DNA of 64,000 bases from Siderastrea siderea (lineage: Eukaryota; Cnidaria; Anthozoa; Scleractinia; Rhizangiidae), in the NCBI GenBank assembly GCA_964030785.1, contig OZ034978.1, positions 4,783,001 to 4,847,000 of the forward strand, given 5' to 3'. Both the position numbers and the translations under genes were made by a program. The notes under the pieces are model-generated. The model did no database searches. It had not been told where the DNA came from and was given only the letters and a program-made list of their open reading frames with translations. Below, one piece after another: positions 20,755 through 30,915 of the stretch (its first letter is position 1; the number at the start of each line of letters is the position of its first letter).

Positions 20755-20935
20755 ATGCTTCCAGACGTGTTTGCATGCATGCAATGCATGCAAAGCATTT
20801 TTGGGCATGCCCTCCAGAAACTTACCGCATGAATGCAACTTCACGATGTATGCATGTATTCCATGTATGTTGCATTCGTGAAACATCATAATGTGCATAC
20901 GTAATGCATGCTTTGCATGCATGCCACGTTTAGGG
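20755..20935. repeat. ATGCATGC-rich inverted repeat
   Basis: Left side has TTTGCATGCATGCAATGCATG and right side AATGCATGCTTTGCATGCATG, with further ATGCAT/GCATGC words between. The two ends are roughly complementary, giving a leaky hairpin of about 180 bp. Confidence 0.6.
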
Positions 20936-21087
20936 CACTTGTTAAAAAACTACGTACTGAAGCTACAACAATGAACATAGTGGCATCTTCGAATAACAGG
21001 TACACAATTCGTGCACGAAGTGTTGATTTTTTTAAAAAACTAAAATGGGATAAATTGCAAATATAAACTTTTGGTGATGGGATATTT

Positions 21088-21190
21088 AACAATTATTCTA
21101 CGAGGACGCGCTGGATATCGAATGGTAGATAACGCGCCGAGTTGGTTATAATCATTTGATATCCAGCAAGCCCGAGTAGAATAATTGTTT
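21088..21190. mobile_element. Palindromic repeat, AACAATTATTCTACG ends
   Basis: Starts AACAATTATTCTACGAGG, ends with the complement (TAGAATAATTGTT), and the arms meet at GGATATC...GATATCC. About 100 bp. The sequence style is that of a very common short cnidarian repeat near TTTTATTAAAA. No target duplication seen. Confidence 0.6.
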
Positions 21191-22160
21191 TATTAAAAAC
21201 TTAACCATTGTAAAAAAAAAACAAAATTCAAGAAAGAACGGAAAAAATGAGAAAAGAAATTTAAACGAAACAAGAATCGATCACATGACTGAACGAAAAA
21301 GGCACCAAAACCTTGCGAAGGGTTGCAGCGTTTCATTGCAAAGCTGAATGAATCAATGAAAACTGCTCGAAAGTGAACAAGTAGCACAAGTTTTGGAGTA
21401 AAATCTAATTATTGGCTCTGAAATATGGTGCATGTTTGATTTTTCCCGAGACATTGTTGCAATCATCGTTCAGAGCGGATTGAAGCTGTACAATTTCACC
21501 ATACTAGCTGCTGGAGTTGAAACTGACAAGTTTGTAATCTGTTAATGTGCGTGTTTGATCGAACTAAAGACAACAAATTTGAACTTGAAGAGGTAATTTC
21601 TATGCAGCTCAGAAGCAAAAGTACTGTAGCGAGGAACATTAGAATTCACCATAATAGTTTGTTAAACGCAAAGCGCAAAATGCAGTTGTTGACGGTTTTG
21701 AGGTTGTGGACGGAATGGTGAAAACAACATTCAGACAACTGGAAAAGCGTCAGTGCAACTCCGTTTACGTGGCATCCGATTTCTATCTGAGCATTTGGAC
21801 CTACACAGAAATACAACGAGTGCAGGTAAACCAGGGTCAATTTTGCGTGTTAAAGCCGAAAAAAAAATCTCGCCCTTCCTTCCTTCTTGGTAGTTTGCAG
21901 CTGTATTTTTTAGTACTTGTTTAGACTGCTTCATGATCTTCGCATCGACTCGCCATGAATGTGTGATAGTTTTTATTAAATGCTCCTGCCCCAATTCACC
22001 GTGTTTTATTTTATGTCTTGTCTAGATATTTTGAAGTGGAAAACCTTCCTGATAGTACCGTTTGTTCAATTTCAATGATTGACGTGAAGATCGATGAAAG
22101 AAATTAATTGTAAACACAACGCTTTATGCTTAAATATCCATTTCTACACAGTTTCTTCAA
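21191..22160. other. No gene seen
   Basis: AT-rich spacer with no supported coding or structural feature. Short frames on both strands lack domains and splice sites. Confidence 0.5.
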
Positions 22161-22246
22161 ACAATTTTGACTTGTAAATGTAAAGAAGATCCTCGCAGCT
22201 ATTAACACAACTTATGCAGTTGCGAAAAGAAAGCCTGAAAAAATCA

Positions 22247-22315
22247 GGCTTGCCGGGATTCGAACCCTGACCTCTGCGATACCGGTGCAGCGCTCTAACC
22301 AATTGAGCTAACAAG
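22247..22315 (-). repeat. tRNA-like block 1 (5' truncated)
   Basis: Same sequence as the other blocks but the acceptor 5' strand and adjoining 23 bp are deleted (ends CTTGTTAGC, then straight into the spacer). The B-box GGTTCGAATCC is intact. Confidence 0.7.
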
Positions 22316-22470
22316 AAGTTCGTAATATACCCGGGAAAGGTAAAGATGAAATTATGAATATATGAAATTCATATATTTGAACTGCGGAATGAAGAAATAA
22401 ATGTAAAGAAGATCCTCGCAGTTATTAACACAACTTATGCAGTTGCGAAAAGAAAGCCTGAAAAAAATCA

Positions 22471-22541
22471 GGCTTGCCGGGATTCGAACCCTGACCTCTG
22501 CGATACCGGTGCAGCGCTCTAACCAATTGAGCTAACAAGCC
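22471..22541 (-). tRNA. tRNA-like block 2, Thr(GGT)-type anticodon, probably pseudo
   Basis: A 71-nt cloverleaf: acceptor GGCTTGT with GCAAGCC, D arm GCTC/GAGC, and anticodon stem CTGCA/CGCAG with one mismatch around a CCGGTAT loop (anticodon GGT, threonine). The T arm has B-box GGTTCGAATCC. Two faults argue against function: C instead of the universal U33, and a one-base loss in the T stem (CCCG where five bases are needed). A T6 run follows, a normal Pol III terminator. Scored as a tRNA-derived repeat that could still be transcribed. Confidence 0.55.
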
Positions 22542-22717
22542 AACTGGGAGCTGGTCATTAACTTGGTTCGTAATATACCCGGGAAAGGTAAAGATGAAAT
22601 TATGAATATATGAAATTCATATATTTGAACTGCGGAATGAAGAAATAAATGTAAAGAAGATCCTCGCAGTTATTAACACAACTTATGCAGTTGCGAAAAG
22701 AAAGCCTGAAAAAATCA

Positions 22718-22788
22718 GGCTTGCCGGGATTCGAACCCTGACCTCTGCGATACCGGTGCAGCGCTCTAACCAATTGAGCTAGCAAGCC
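22718..22788 (-). tRNA. tRNA-like block 3, probably pseudo
   Basis: Identical to block 2 except for one change in the base pair next to the D arm (TGCTAGC for TGTTAGC on the minus strand). Same C33 and T-stem defects. Exactly 247 bp from block 2. Confidence 0.55.
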
Positions 22789-22964
22789 AACTGGGAGCTG
22801 GTCATTAACTTGGTTCGTAATATACCCGGGAAAGGTAAAGATGAAATTATGAATATATGAAATTCATATATTTGAACTGCGGAATGAAGAAATAAATGTA
22901 AAGAAGATCCTCGCAGTTATTAACACAACTTATGCAGTTGCGAAAAGAAAGCCTGAAAAAATCA

Positions 22965-23035
22965 GGCTTGCCGGGATTCGAACCCTGACCTCTGCGATAC
23001 CGGTGCAGCGCTCTAACCAATTGAGCTAACAAGCC
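22965..23035 (-). tRNA. tRNA-like block 4, probably pseudo
   Basis: Same sequence as block 2, again spaced 247 bp. It is the last complete minus-strand copy before the inversion. Confidence 0.55.
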
Positions 23036-23211
23036 AACTGGGAGCTGGTCATTAACTTGGTTCGTAATATACCCGGGAAAGGTAAAGATGAAATTATGAA
23101 TATATGAAATTCATATATTTGAACTGCGGAATGAAGAAATAAATGTAAAGAAGATCCTCGCAGTTATTAACACAACTTATGCAGTTGCGAAAAGAAAGCC
23201 TGAAAAAATCA

Positions 23212-23248
23212 GGTATCGCAGAGGTCAGGGTTCGAATCCCGGCAAGCC
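23212..23248 (+). repeat. 3' half of a tRNA-like block at the inversion point
   Basis: Begins inside the anticodon loop (GGTATCGCAG) and runs to GCAAGCC on the plus strand. Position 23212 is also exactly where a fifth minus-strand block would begin at the 247-bp period, so the flip occurred within a tRNA-like block. Confidence 0.75.
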
Positions 23249-23424
23249 TGATTTTTTCAGGCTTTCTTTTCGCAACTGCATAAGTTGTGTTAATAACTGC
23301 GAGGATCTTCTTTACATTTATGTCTTCATTCCGCAGTTCAAATATATGAATTTCATATATTCATAATTTCATCTTTACCTTTCCCGGGTATATTACGAAC
23401 CAAGTTAATGACCAGCTCCCAGTT

Positions 23425-23495
23425 GGCTTGTTAGCTCAATTGGTTAGAGCGCTGCACCGGTATCGCAGAGGTCAGGGTTCGAATCCCGGCAAGAC
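23425..23495 (+). tRNA. tRNA-like block 6, plus strand, acceptor mutated
   Basis: Complete block in the flipped arm. The 3' acceptor reads GCAAGAC instead of GCAAGCC, breaking a pair, and the C33 and T-stem faults are shared. A TTTTTT run follows. Probably non-functional. Confidence 0.5.
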
Positions 23496-23630
23496 TGATT
23501 TTTTCAGGCTTTCTTTTCGCAACTGCATAAGTTGTGTTAATAACTGCGAGGATCTTCTTTACATTTATTTCTTCATTCCGCAGTTCAAATACATGAATTT
23601 CATATATTCATAATTTCAATTTTGACTTGT

Positions 23631-25790
23631 GTTAGACGACGCTGTTGGTGATGCTTGTTGGTGACGCTGTTGGAATTTCTGCTTAATTTAAATTCGCTGT
23701 TAAGTGATTTTTCTCGTCCATCTTTCTCGCCGGGTTGCTCGCGAGGAAACACTTTCAGCTCACTTTGTTGTTGAGTGTTCATTGACCATATTTGGTCACA
23801 GTAGGTATATGAGCTGATAGCCTAGCTCCGTTCAGCCAATCAAAATGCTAGAAATCCAATATACCTAATCCAGTTTTTAATAAAATAGTATAAGCGTTTT
23901 CGGAAAGGGAATTGGGAATAATGAATGAAGACAAAAAAGGGAAATCCAAAAGACATCACATAAGTATCTGGGAAGGCAATATGACCAAGTCCAACACCTC
24001 ATGTCTGAGTTGCATAAAACCTAACCCCAGGCGTAACTGCTAACGTCAGACGTTAAAACAGTAACTGAATGGAGTGAACGTCCGACGTTAAAATTTACCC
24101 CGGTCTTTAAGATTTGTGCAACTTGCCCCTGGGGACGAGTTTAGATTCACGGGGAGGCGTGGGTAATATTCAGTGTAATTGTTTTATTGAGGTACTTTCT
24201 TGTTAAATGTTTTGGTGGTGGGGGGGGGGGGGGGGGGTGGGGGACTTATTTTGCAACCTACTATTCACCATTTTACAGTCGAGGAAGAGATGTATTATTT
24301 AGACTCTTGCTTTGCCCTGTGGCGCGTATTTCGGGTATTTTTAACATACAAAAAAAGAAACCCAGCTGTGGTTTGCCAAACACGAGCACCTACAAGCTGG
24401 AGTTACTACTACTACTACAACTCCTAAATACGATTCACTAGTTCATGAACTAAATGAACTCTTATCATTTTAGAAATGTTTATTTCTTTCATTAATTATG
24501 AAGGTATTTTGTGCGATCTGTTTTGGAAATTGCAAAACATAAATATCGCAAAAATGAAAACAAAAATTGCTAGAATTAGCAACCGTAGTTGCTAGAATGA
24601 AACCTTTGAGTTCTCCTACTAACCTTGCATTTTCAGTATTTTACAATATAGCAATAAATGGCGTGCGTTTGATCAAAGTCGTCACCTTTATATTGCGTGA
24701 CTTCTTGTCAAAGGGTGAAACTCGAGATAAGCACCCGGGGTTAAAAGTTACTCTCGATAAGTCTTTTGCATATTGTTTAAGTTTAAGCTTCTTTTCACCG
24801 ATAAATGTTGTTTTGATTGGACAAAATTATCCTACGGTAGACTTGAGTGTTTCTTTTCCCTCTTTTATAGCTTGAATTAGCAAATTCTGTTTGAGCCATG
24901 TGACAGACAGTTCAATTACACGATCATAACAAAATAAATTCATTGTTACACGTGTTTTTTATCCAGAAAAGGCACCAACTGAATAAGCCTCGGGAAGTCC
25001 AAGGCCGAAATTTATGCCTCATTTTCCTGTTGCCGAAATTCGGGTGTGTCTTCTCTTTGAGGAAAATGCTATGTCCTGTCCTGGAAAAATTGTGTAAGCG
25101 GGACAAGCAAACAGCACTACTGACGAACAGCATAAATGCTATGACAACGTAATCGCCCCTTAAAAGTACACCCACTCTCAAATCTGCCCTCACCTTCCAC
25201 TTTTAGGGCCCGCAAAATCGGCTGCAATATTTCCATACAAAGTTCAACACCGTTGAATTCAACATGTCATGGCAATCAAATTCTGTTCAACGCAATCCAA
25301 CATCATTCACCATCATCCAACATCACTGTCCAAACGTTCGTAACTCTGAATTCAACAATGTTCAACGTTGTGAAGTGTTGTGTGCATTTGTCCGAGGCGT
25401 TACAGCCCGGATTCAAGATCCTTCAAACAGATTTGTGTTACATTCATCGATTTTAAGAATGGCGTTAAATCGAGATGTTGAGTCCATTTGCCTTGGAGTT
25501 ACAGACGCTAGCTTGACAAATTTCAAGACACCCAATGAAACGGAAGTGTGTGCGGTATTGCAGGCAATTTAGCAACATTCTTCCCCCGGTTCCCCCCTCC
25601 CCCCTCCGATGGTTGTGCTCATAGCGCGCGACCACTTTGATAACAGAGGGAAAAAAATTTCGTTATCGTTTGCTTGTAACTACGGGCCTCTTTCAACACG
25701 GCATTGGAAGAACCTTAAAACCCCAAGTACCCCTACCCCTCCTTCCTAAGCTTTCGCGTTCTTTCCCTTGTTTATTTCCCCTTTCTTTTG
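23631..25790. other. No gene seen; simple-sequence tracts
   Basis: Contains a G-run of about 17 at 24220-24237, a short TAC-triplet run near 24410, and at 25,245-25,370 repeated CAACATCA/TTCAACA words typical of a degenerate short repeat. None of the frames here shows a domain or plausible exon borders. Confidence 0.5.
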
Positions 25791-25798
25791 GGTATTTC

Positions 25799-26193
25799 TT
25801 AAAGGAGCATAGTCACGAGGATTTCGCAGATTTCTGGTCAAAACTGTGCAAAAATTATCGGTAGCTAACTTTATCCATGCCCAACATTGTGTTTGAACAT
25901 TTAGAGGAACATATTAACTTAATTTCAGTAAGAGAATACAAACCATGACCATTTAATATCGATTTAATGTCAACACGCTGAAAGAATTTGAAAAGTTTAG
26001 CCTAATTTTTCCAAATTGCAATCCATTTCCATCCGTGCCATCCGTAGCAATAGACGACAGAAAACAGTTTCAGTGAAGTAATATTGTCTTTGGTGACAAA
26101 ACTAGACCATTATTTGTGGGCGTTCATTGATGTGAGGACATCTCTTTTTTTATTTTTAAAATGAACTAAAATAGCGTGACTATGCCCCTTTAA
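25799..26193. mobile_element. TTAA-flanked MITE, copy 2
   Basis: TTAA-AGGAGCATAGTCACG at the left and CGTGACTATGCCCCT-TTAA at the right. Same family and length as 7013-7407, and the interior aligns throughout. Confidence 0.85.
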
Positions 26194-26269
26194 GAAATTT
26201 TGTCAAAAAATGTCAAAATGTTCCCTTTCTTCATTCTGCCGTGCCTTTTGCTGTGATCGCAATCTCATT

Positions 26270-26645
26270 CGGGGGGAGCAGGGATGGCGCAGTGGTCAGA
26301 GAGCACTCGCCTTCCAGCAATGTGGCCCGGGTTCGATTCCTGGACTCGGTGTCAAATTTGGGTTGAGTTTGTTGTTGGTTCTAGTCCTTGCTCCTGGTAC
26401 TCCGGTTTTCCCCTCTCCTCAAAAACCTAGGCTCGATTACCAGCCGCTGTTCGGGAAAATGAGCCCGCATTCATCCCCCCGAAATAGCCTCTCTCGGGGA
26501 GGAACAAAGACCGGACTCGAGAGAGCGGCGGAAATCGAGCCTACAAAAACCAACATTTCTAAATTCCAATTCGATCTGGACACAGTAGACGAAGAGCCAC
26601 CTCGTGGATGTACCAGACTGCTAATTCCCATTTATTTTTATTTTT
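26270..26645 (+). mobile_element. tRNA-headed SINE
   Basis: Starts with GCAGGGATGGCGCAGTGGTC (A-box region) and a B-box GGGTTCGATTCC about 40 bp later. A G/T-rich body follows, ending in TTTATTTTTATTTTTAATTATT. A 145-codon frame passes through it (QGWRSGQRALAFQQCGPGS); this is a well-known type of spurious frame in cnidarian SINE copies, not a gene. Confidence 0.62.
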
Positions 26646-26754
26646 AATTATTTATTCTCAGCTAATAGAAATTCCGATTTTCTTTGCTAACCTTCGAGGA
26701 CTTATCGGAGGTGCATATTATTTTACAATATTTTTTAAAATATTTATTTTTCCT

Positions 26755-26880
26755 TGATTCGCTCTGACGAAGGGCTAACGCTCGAAACGTCAGCTTTCAA
26801 TCTCTTTACGGTGGCCAATCTACCTTATCAACTCAATTGGTAAACCCAAAATGTTGTATTTTCTGTGGCAGACCGAGTTC
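26755..26880 (+). repeat. Penelope-like element tail with hammerhead-like core
   Basis: Contains CTGACGA (26764-26770), a small stem GGGC-TAAC-GCTC, and GAAA (26784-26787) followed by CGTCAGC. CTGANGA plus stem plus GAAA is the catalytic-core arrangement of hammerhead ribozymes, reported in Penelope-like retroelements. A second, shorter copy is at 49,860-49,925 on the other strand. Whether a cleavage site and stem III exist is not clear to me. Confidence 0.42.
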
Positions 26881-27194
26881 TGATTAGCTATTTAATAGTT
26901 TAATTAATAATTTAATAGCTTATATAGCGCTATTTACATATGCTGATCAATAGTGCTTTACAAGAATATTAAAAATAACTGAAAATTCACTGTTGAGGTC
27001 ACGCACAAGCACTTAAATCTCTTGTTTAAGCATGCTTTAGAATCCCTAGGTTAAGCAGGCTTCAATGTTTTAATTTGTAGGTAATGCAAGCTTCAAAATA
27101 TTCCCTCTACACCCATGTACAAATAAGACAGTTCATTGTTTAAGCCTCGGGTGATCTGGGTTTACAACTTAGATGTGCGCGCTCTGGTCACGGA

Positions 27195-27590
27195 GGGGGG
27201 GAGGGTGTACTCCTTATAGTAGGCTATACGGGGAGGCTCCGCCCGAATGGGGTGCCTTTTTTGAGCTCGCAGTGTATAAAAGGGTAGGAAAAATTGCCAC
27301 TTAAGTATACGAAAGGGTCACAAAATCAGCTGCAAATTGGAAGAAATGGTGGCCAAAGCGAAGTATATCAAAGGGTGCCACATTTTGGCAGAAATAAATA
27401 CGCAAGTAAATCAGAACGACTGAAAAGCCGTTAAAAACTGATTATATTGTTTTTGCTTGTCCTTGAGGTATAAGAAAGGGGTGCAATTTTGCTCTAGGTA
27501 GGTGAAAGGGGCACCTTTCAAAAACAAAATTAGCATATTAAAGGTTTGAACCTCCGAGCGGGACCTCCCCGTATAAAACTTTATACTCTC
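27195..27590. mobile_element. Non-coding inverted-repeat element, TACGGGGAGGCTCC type
   Basis: Left end GTACTCCTTATAGTAGGC then TATACGGGGAGGCTCCGCCC, mirrored at 27550-27580 by GCGGGACCTCCCCGTATA. In between, four copies of an AAGTATACGAAAGGGT-like motif. A second member of the family lies at 40878-41295. Confidence 0.6.
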
Positions 27591-28379
27591 TGGTTGGCTC
27601 TCTGGCACTGGTTGGCTAGAAAAAATATGCTTTGTCAAATAGTATTAAAGGAGCGTTTGGGGAGAGAAAACTAAAACTACCGAACATACCGCAAAAGTCA
27701 TACCATTTTATAGCCCATCCGGTAGCTTATAGTTCATACCATATTTTATATTGTAGTTCGTACGGTAGCTCAACGTTTATAGAAAGGTAACTGTGGTTTA
27801 TTTTGTATTTGAGAATTCTCAAATATAAGCCCCCGGGAGCTTATATTCGGAGGGGTTATTATAGCAGCCCTTTTTTTTTTTGCGCTTTTAAGTTTGGTGC
27901 GGAGGGGGGAAGGGGGGGCGGGCGTACACACGGAGAGGCTTATTTTCGGAAATTTACGGCGTCCAGCTAACCATTCCATCAGCAAGTTACATTGATAGGG
28001 AGCCTGTTTGCAAGTGAAATACACAGAGCATTGAGCTCTCAAAAATTACACCAGGTAGCGAAAAGGTGGGCTCGACGATTTTGAGCTTCCTTGGATGTAG
28101 TCCAAAATCCCTTGTAAATACACCATAGTCGTGACTTTTTAACTGTTTAGACTAGTAAAATAACAATTGCGTTGGCGTAAGCGCCCGGCGACTGTTGTCT
28201 GAATCCCTTAAGCTCCTCTCCTAAATTTTCAAGCATGACCTTTCGCTTAAGAATAACATTTTGCAAATAAATTGAGCTTAACCCTTCCGCTTAAGTTTGC
28301 CAAAGGCGCATTTGAACGTCTCAGACCGCACGTGTCTCCTCCCGTTCGTTGTCAGCATATTCCGTGTCGTTGATCTGTG

Positions 28380-28499
28380 TTAAACTTGTTTGTTCCTTGG
28401 CTTTTCTTTCACACATTCGTGGCCTTCACAGATTAACCGTCGTTCATTGCATGGGCAATCAGCGTCTTTTGTGCAAAAACTCTTGAATATCCCTGGACA
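28380..28499 (-). CDS. Duplicate third exon of secreted Cys-rich gene (copy A)
   Basis: Acceptor TTCTTTTTCAG, then 39 codons and TAA. It reads CPGIFKSFCTKDADCPCNER and ends in RNKQV. All six cysteines are kept (C-x7-C-x5-C-x-C-x6-C-x4-C). Compared with the copy at 33653-33772 there are no indels or stops. I count several silent changes and four amino-acid changes (Y/F, D/G, D/E, R/K), mostly conservative. It starts in phase 0, so it could be spliced after exon 1 or exon 2 of the intact gene about 5-9 kb upstream. Without its own signal exon it is an alternative last exon or a young pseudogene. Confidence 0.6.
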   Translation of the reverse strand, partial: CPGIFKSFCTKDADCPCNERRLICEGHECVKEKPRNKQV

Positions 28500-28612
28500 C
28501 TGAAAAAGAATGGTTGTAAAACAAGTTAGTTACTAAGAAGTCAAACCTTCTAAATTCAGTATGGTGATCAGCCCAAGACATTTTTCAAATTTAGTGTTTA
28601 GCAAGGCAGCGC

Positions 28613-28908
28613 TGTGAATTATAGCCTGAGAAAGCAGCCGACGTTTCGCGAGGTCGCCACTTGAGTCCTCCAAAACGACGTCTGAGTAACGAGTGTAGAA
28701 ATTCCATGCTGATGACGTGCCACTGCCCAGATCTTGGTAGTGCTTCTGATTGGTTGAAATTTTCTTTCAACCAATCACAAGCACTACCAAGATCTGGGTA
28801 GTGGCCCGTCATCAGTATGGAATTTCTGCGCTCGTTACTCAGACGTCGTTTTGCGAGGACTCAAATGGCGACCTCGCGAAACGGCTGTTTTCTCAGGCTA
28901 TGTGAATT
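28613..28908. mobile_element. Palindromic hAT-like MITE with 8-bp target duplication
   Basis: The element at 28621-28900 begins ATAGCCTGAG and ends CTCAGGCTA. Its two halves are nearly perfect inverted copies meeting at GATTGGTTGAAA...TTTCAACCAATC. TGTGAATT flanks both sides (28613-28620, 28901-28908). The paralogous site at 34073-34080 has a single TGTTCATT and no element. Confidence 0.92.
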
Positions 28909-29329
28909 GTTGCTTAAAGGGAACAAACGTGTATCAGTAGTGTAAAAGCTGGGATAGCTAAACTGGCTGTATTTGAAAACGGTCGCCAAAATATATCACA
29001 ACTCTGACACAGATCAAGTGGTTTCCTATTGGTCATTGCGTTTGGTTGAAAATGTGGTTGGATACAATTACAGAGGTTGCAGTGGTACTTTTTATCTGAT
29101 CAGTTAACAATAAAGTGCTGACAGCATTCGCCATCATTGTTTCCCGCAGTACTAGCGTTACGCCTTTATCCAACACAGCCATGGCAAAAATCGCCGGCAG
29201 CGAGACCCCTGCTTTTCGTTGAAATAAAAGAAAGCCCGACGCATTGATTTTTTTAAATTTTTTTTTCGGGAAAACGAATAGTTTTGACTTGACGACTTTC
29301 CTTGTTCCTATCAGCCTTTGCATTGTTTA

Positions 29330-29706
29330 AGGGGCCGATTACAAGGCAAATTTCAGCCAGCGGCTTCCTGAACAAATCCTTTTAAAAAGAAGTGAAGAGA
29401 GTCTCAGCGCGGGCTGAAATTTCCAGCCCGGTTTGTGAAACCAGGCAGGAAACCAGCTGAAAAACCGGGCTCAAACGGGCTGAAAAAGCTCATGTAATCG
29501 CATTCAAATTTCAGCCCGGGCTGAAATATGAACTTGCGCATGCGCACCTCTTTAGTTGTGCACAAAAAAAGCATGTAAAACGCTTCCCTGCAAATTTTAA
29601 ACTAGCACCCGGGCTAAAATTCGCCATGTGATCGCAACAAAATTTTAACCCGGTGGGCGGTCCGAAATTTCAACCCGGGCTGAAATTCGCCATGTAATCG
29701 GTCCCT
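29330..29706. mobile_element. MITE with AGGGGCCGATTACA ends
   Basis: Left end AGGGGCCGATTACAAGGC with AAATTTCAGCC; right end is the complement, GGCTGAAATTCGCCATGTAATCGGTCCCT. The interior repeats CCGGGCTGAAA in both orientations. Absent from the paralogous place in copy B. Confidence 0.82.
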
Positions 29707-29898
29707 AAAACGACCGGATATTTAATTGTTAAGGCATAATGCTTCCGAAAGAATGAAAATAAAGCATTCCAGTCCGAGACTCTTCATTGTACGGAAACTT
29801 AGGGCACCTCCGAAATGCTTTTGCGCTCTTTTTCATGGACGGGGAGACTTGGTGTGTAGCCTTTCATATGTTCCATTCACATGAAATTGGGGCTAAAT

Positions 29899-30290
29899 TT
29901 AAAGGGGCATAGTCACGAGGATTTCGCAGATTTCTGGTCAAAACTGTGCTAAAATTATCGGTACCTAACTTTATCCATGCCCAACATTGTTTTTGAACAT
30001 TTAAAGGAACATATTAACTTAGTTTCATTAAGAGAAAACAAACCATGACAATTTAATATCGATTTAATGTCTACACGCTGAAAGAGTTTGAAAAGTTTAG
30101 CCTAATTTTTTCAAATTGCAATCCATTTCTATCCTTGCCATCCGTAGCAACAGACGACAGAAAATAGTTTCAAGGAAGTAATATAGTCTTTGCTAACAAA
30201 ACTAGACCATTATTTGTGGGCGTTCATTGATGTGAGGACATATTTTTGATTTTTAAAGTGAACTAAAATAGCGTGACTATGTCCCTTTAG
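29899..30290. mobile_element. TTAA-flanked MITE, copy 3
   Basis: Left TTAA-AGGGGCATAGTCACG; right CGTGACTATGTCCCT-TTAG, one target base mutated. Same family as copies 1 and 2. Inserted in duplication copy A only. Confidence 0.85.
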
Positions 30291-30795
30291 AATGAAGGGT
30301 TGTGCAACAGACCCCGCTTTGAAAGAGGGGCTAGAAGCAATTCGGCAATGACATATTGAACAACACCCCACAACTAGGTTGGGAGAGCATCCAGTGTTTT
30401 GGTGGAAAGCCGGACGTCAAAGCTAAGGCTTACCAGGAGGGATATTTCCTCATTAAACTCCTACGTTAAGCATCGAACAGGGGTTGTTTCCAGTTTTAAC
30501 GGTTAAGCTTTCCATTAGAAAGGCATGAATAAAATTGGAAATTAAACTAGCTGCGAAACGTTTAAAATATGCATTACTTTATGTAGTGCAAAACGCGGCT
30601 CTTTGAAAATGACGCCCGTTTTTTATAGACTTTATAATCGTTCGCAGTCTATGTTGAGCAATATTTCTTTCTCAGTTTGTAAAAGGAAAAGAAATGCCCA
30701 AAACGTGAGATCAAAGATTCTGGCAACGTTTGTTTACCGTGACGCAACGAGCGTCATTGTAGAGTTTATAGTAAATATACAATTTGGTAACGTAA

Positions 30796-30915
30796 CGGTT
30801 GACTTCTAATGATTTTGTCAATGATACTTGATCCCTCGCATTTGTGTTCGTAGTTGCAGATATTTGTGTAATTATGGTGGTTCAGGCATGCGCATTCAGT
30901 GTCCTCGACATTGCA
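30796..30915 (-). pseudogene. Duplicate second exon, 5'-truncated (copy A)
   Basis: Homologous to 35017-35157. It keeps CNVEDTECACLNHHNYTN and CNYEHKCEG but has lost the acceptor, the first cysteine and about eight residues at its start. The donor is changed from GGTAAGT to GTTACG. It can hardly be spliced normally, so this exon is decaying while the third exon of the same copy is intact. Confidence 0.7.

Larger units (their letters stand above)
22162..23630. repeat. 247-bp tRNA-like tandem array with orientation switch
   Basis: Units of 247 bp (the first lacks 23 bp) contain a tRNA-like block, a TTTTTT run after it, a palindrome (AAGCCTGA...TCAGGCTT) and a spacer. Four tRNA-like blocks lie on the minus strand. 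At 23213/23214 the order flips, and one partial and one full block follow on the plus strand. The whole array is bounded by CAATTTTGACTTGT at 22162-22175 and 23617-23630. This suggests one insertion with a 14-bp target duplication that later expanded and inverted. Confidence 0.88.

Noticed and set aside
22600..23613. Repeated 61-codon frames beginning MLAQLVRALHRY
   Set aside because: They are readings through the tRNA-like blocks. The same peptide recurs because the DNA repeats.
22162..23630. CRISPR-like regular spacing
   Set aside because: The repeat is a contiguous 247-bp unit with tRNA-like content, without unique spacers, in a eukaryotic setting.
26210..26647. 145-codon plus-strand frame
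   Set aside because: It lies across a tRNA-headed SINE and follows the SINE sequence; no protein family.
29033..29323. 96-codon minus-strand frame in duplication copy A
   Set aside because: The paralogous stretch in copy B (34,170-34,460) does not keep this frame, so it is not conserved coding sequence.
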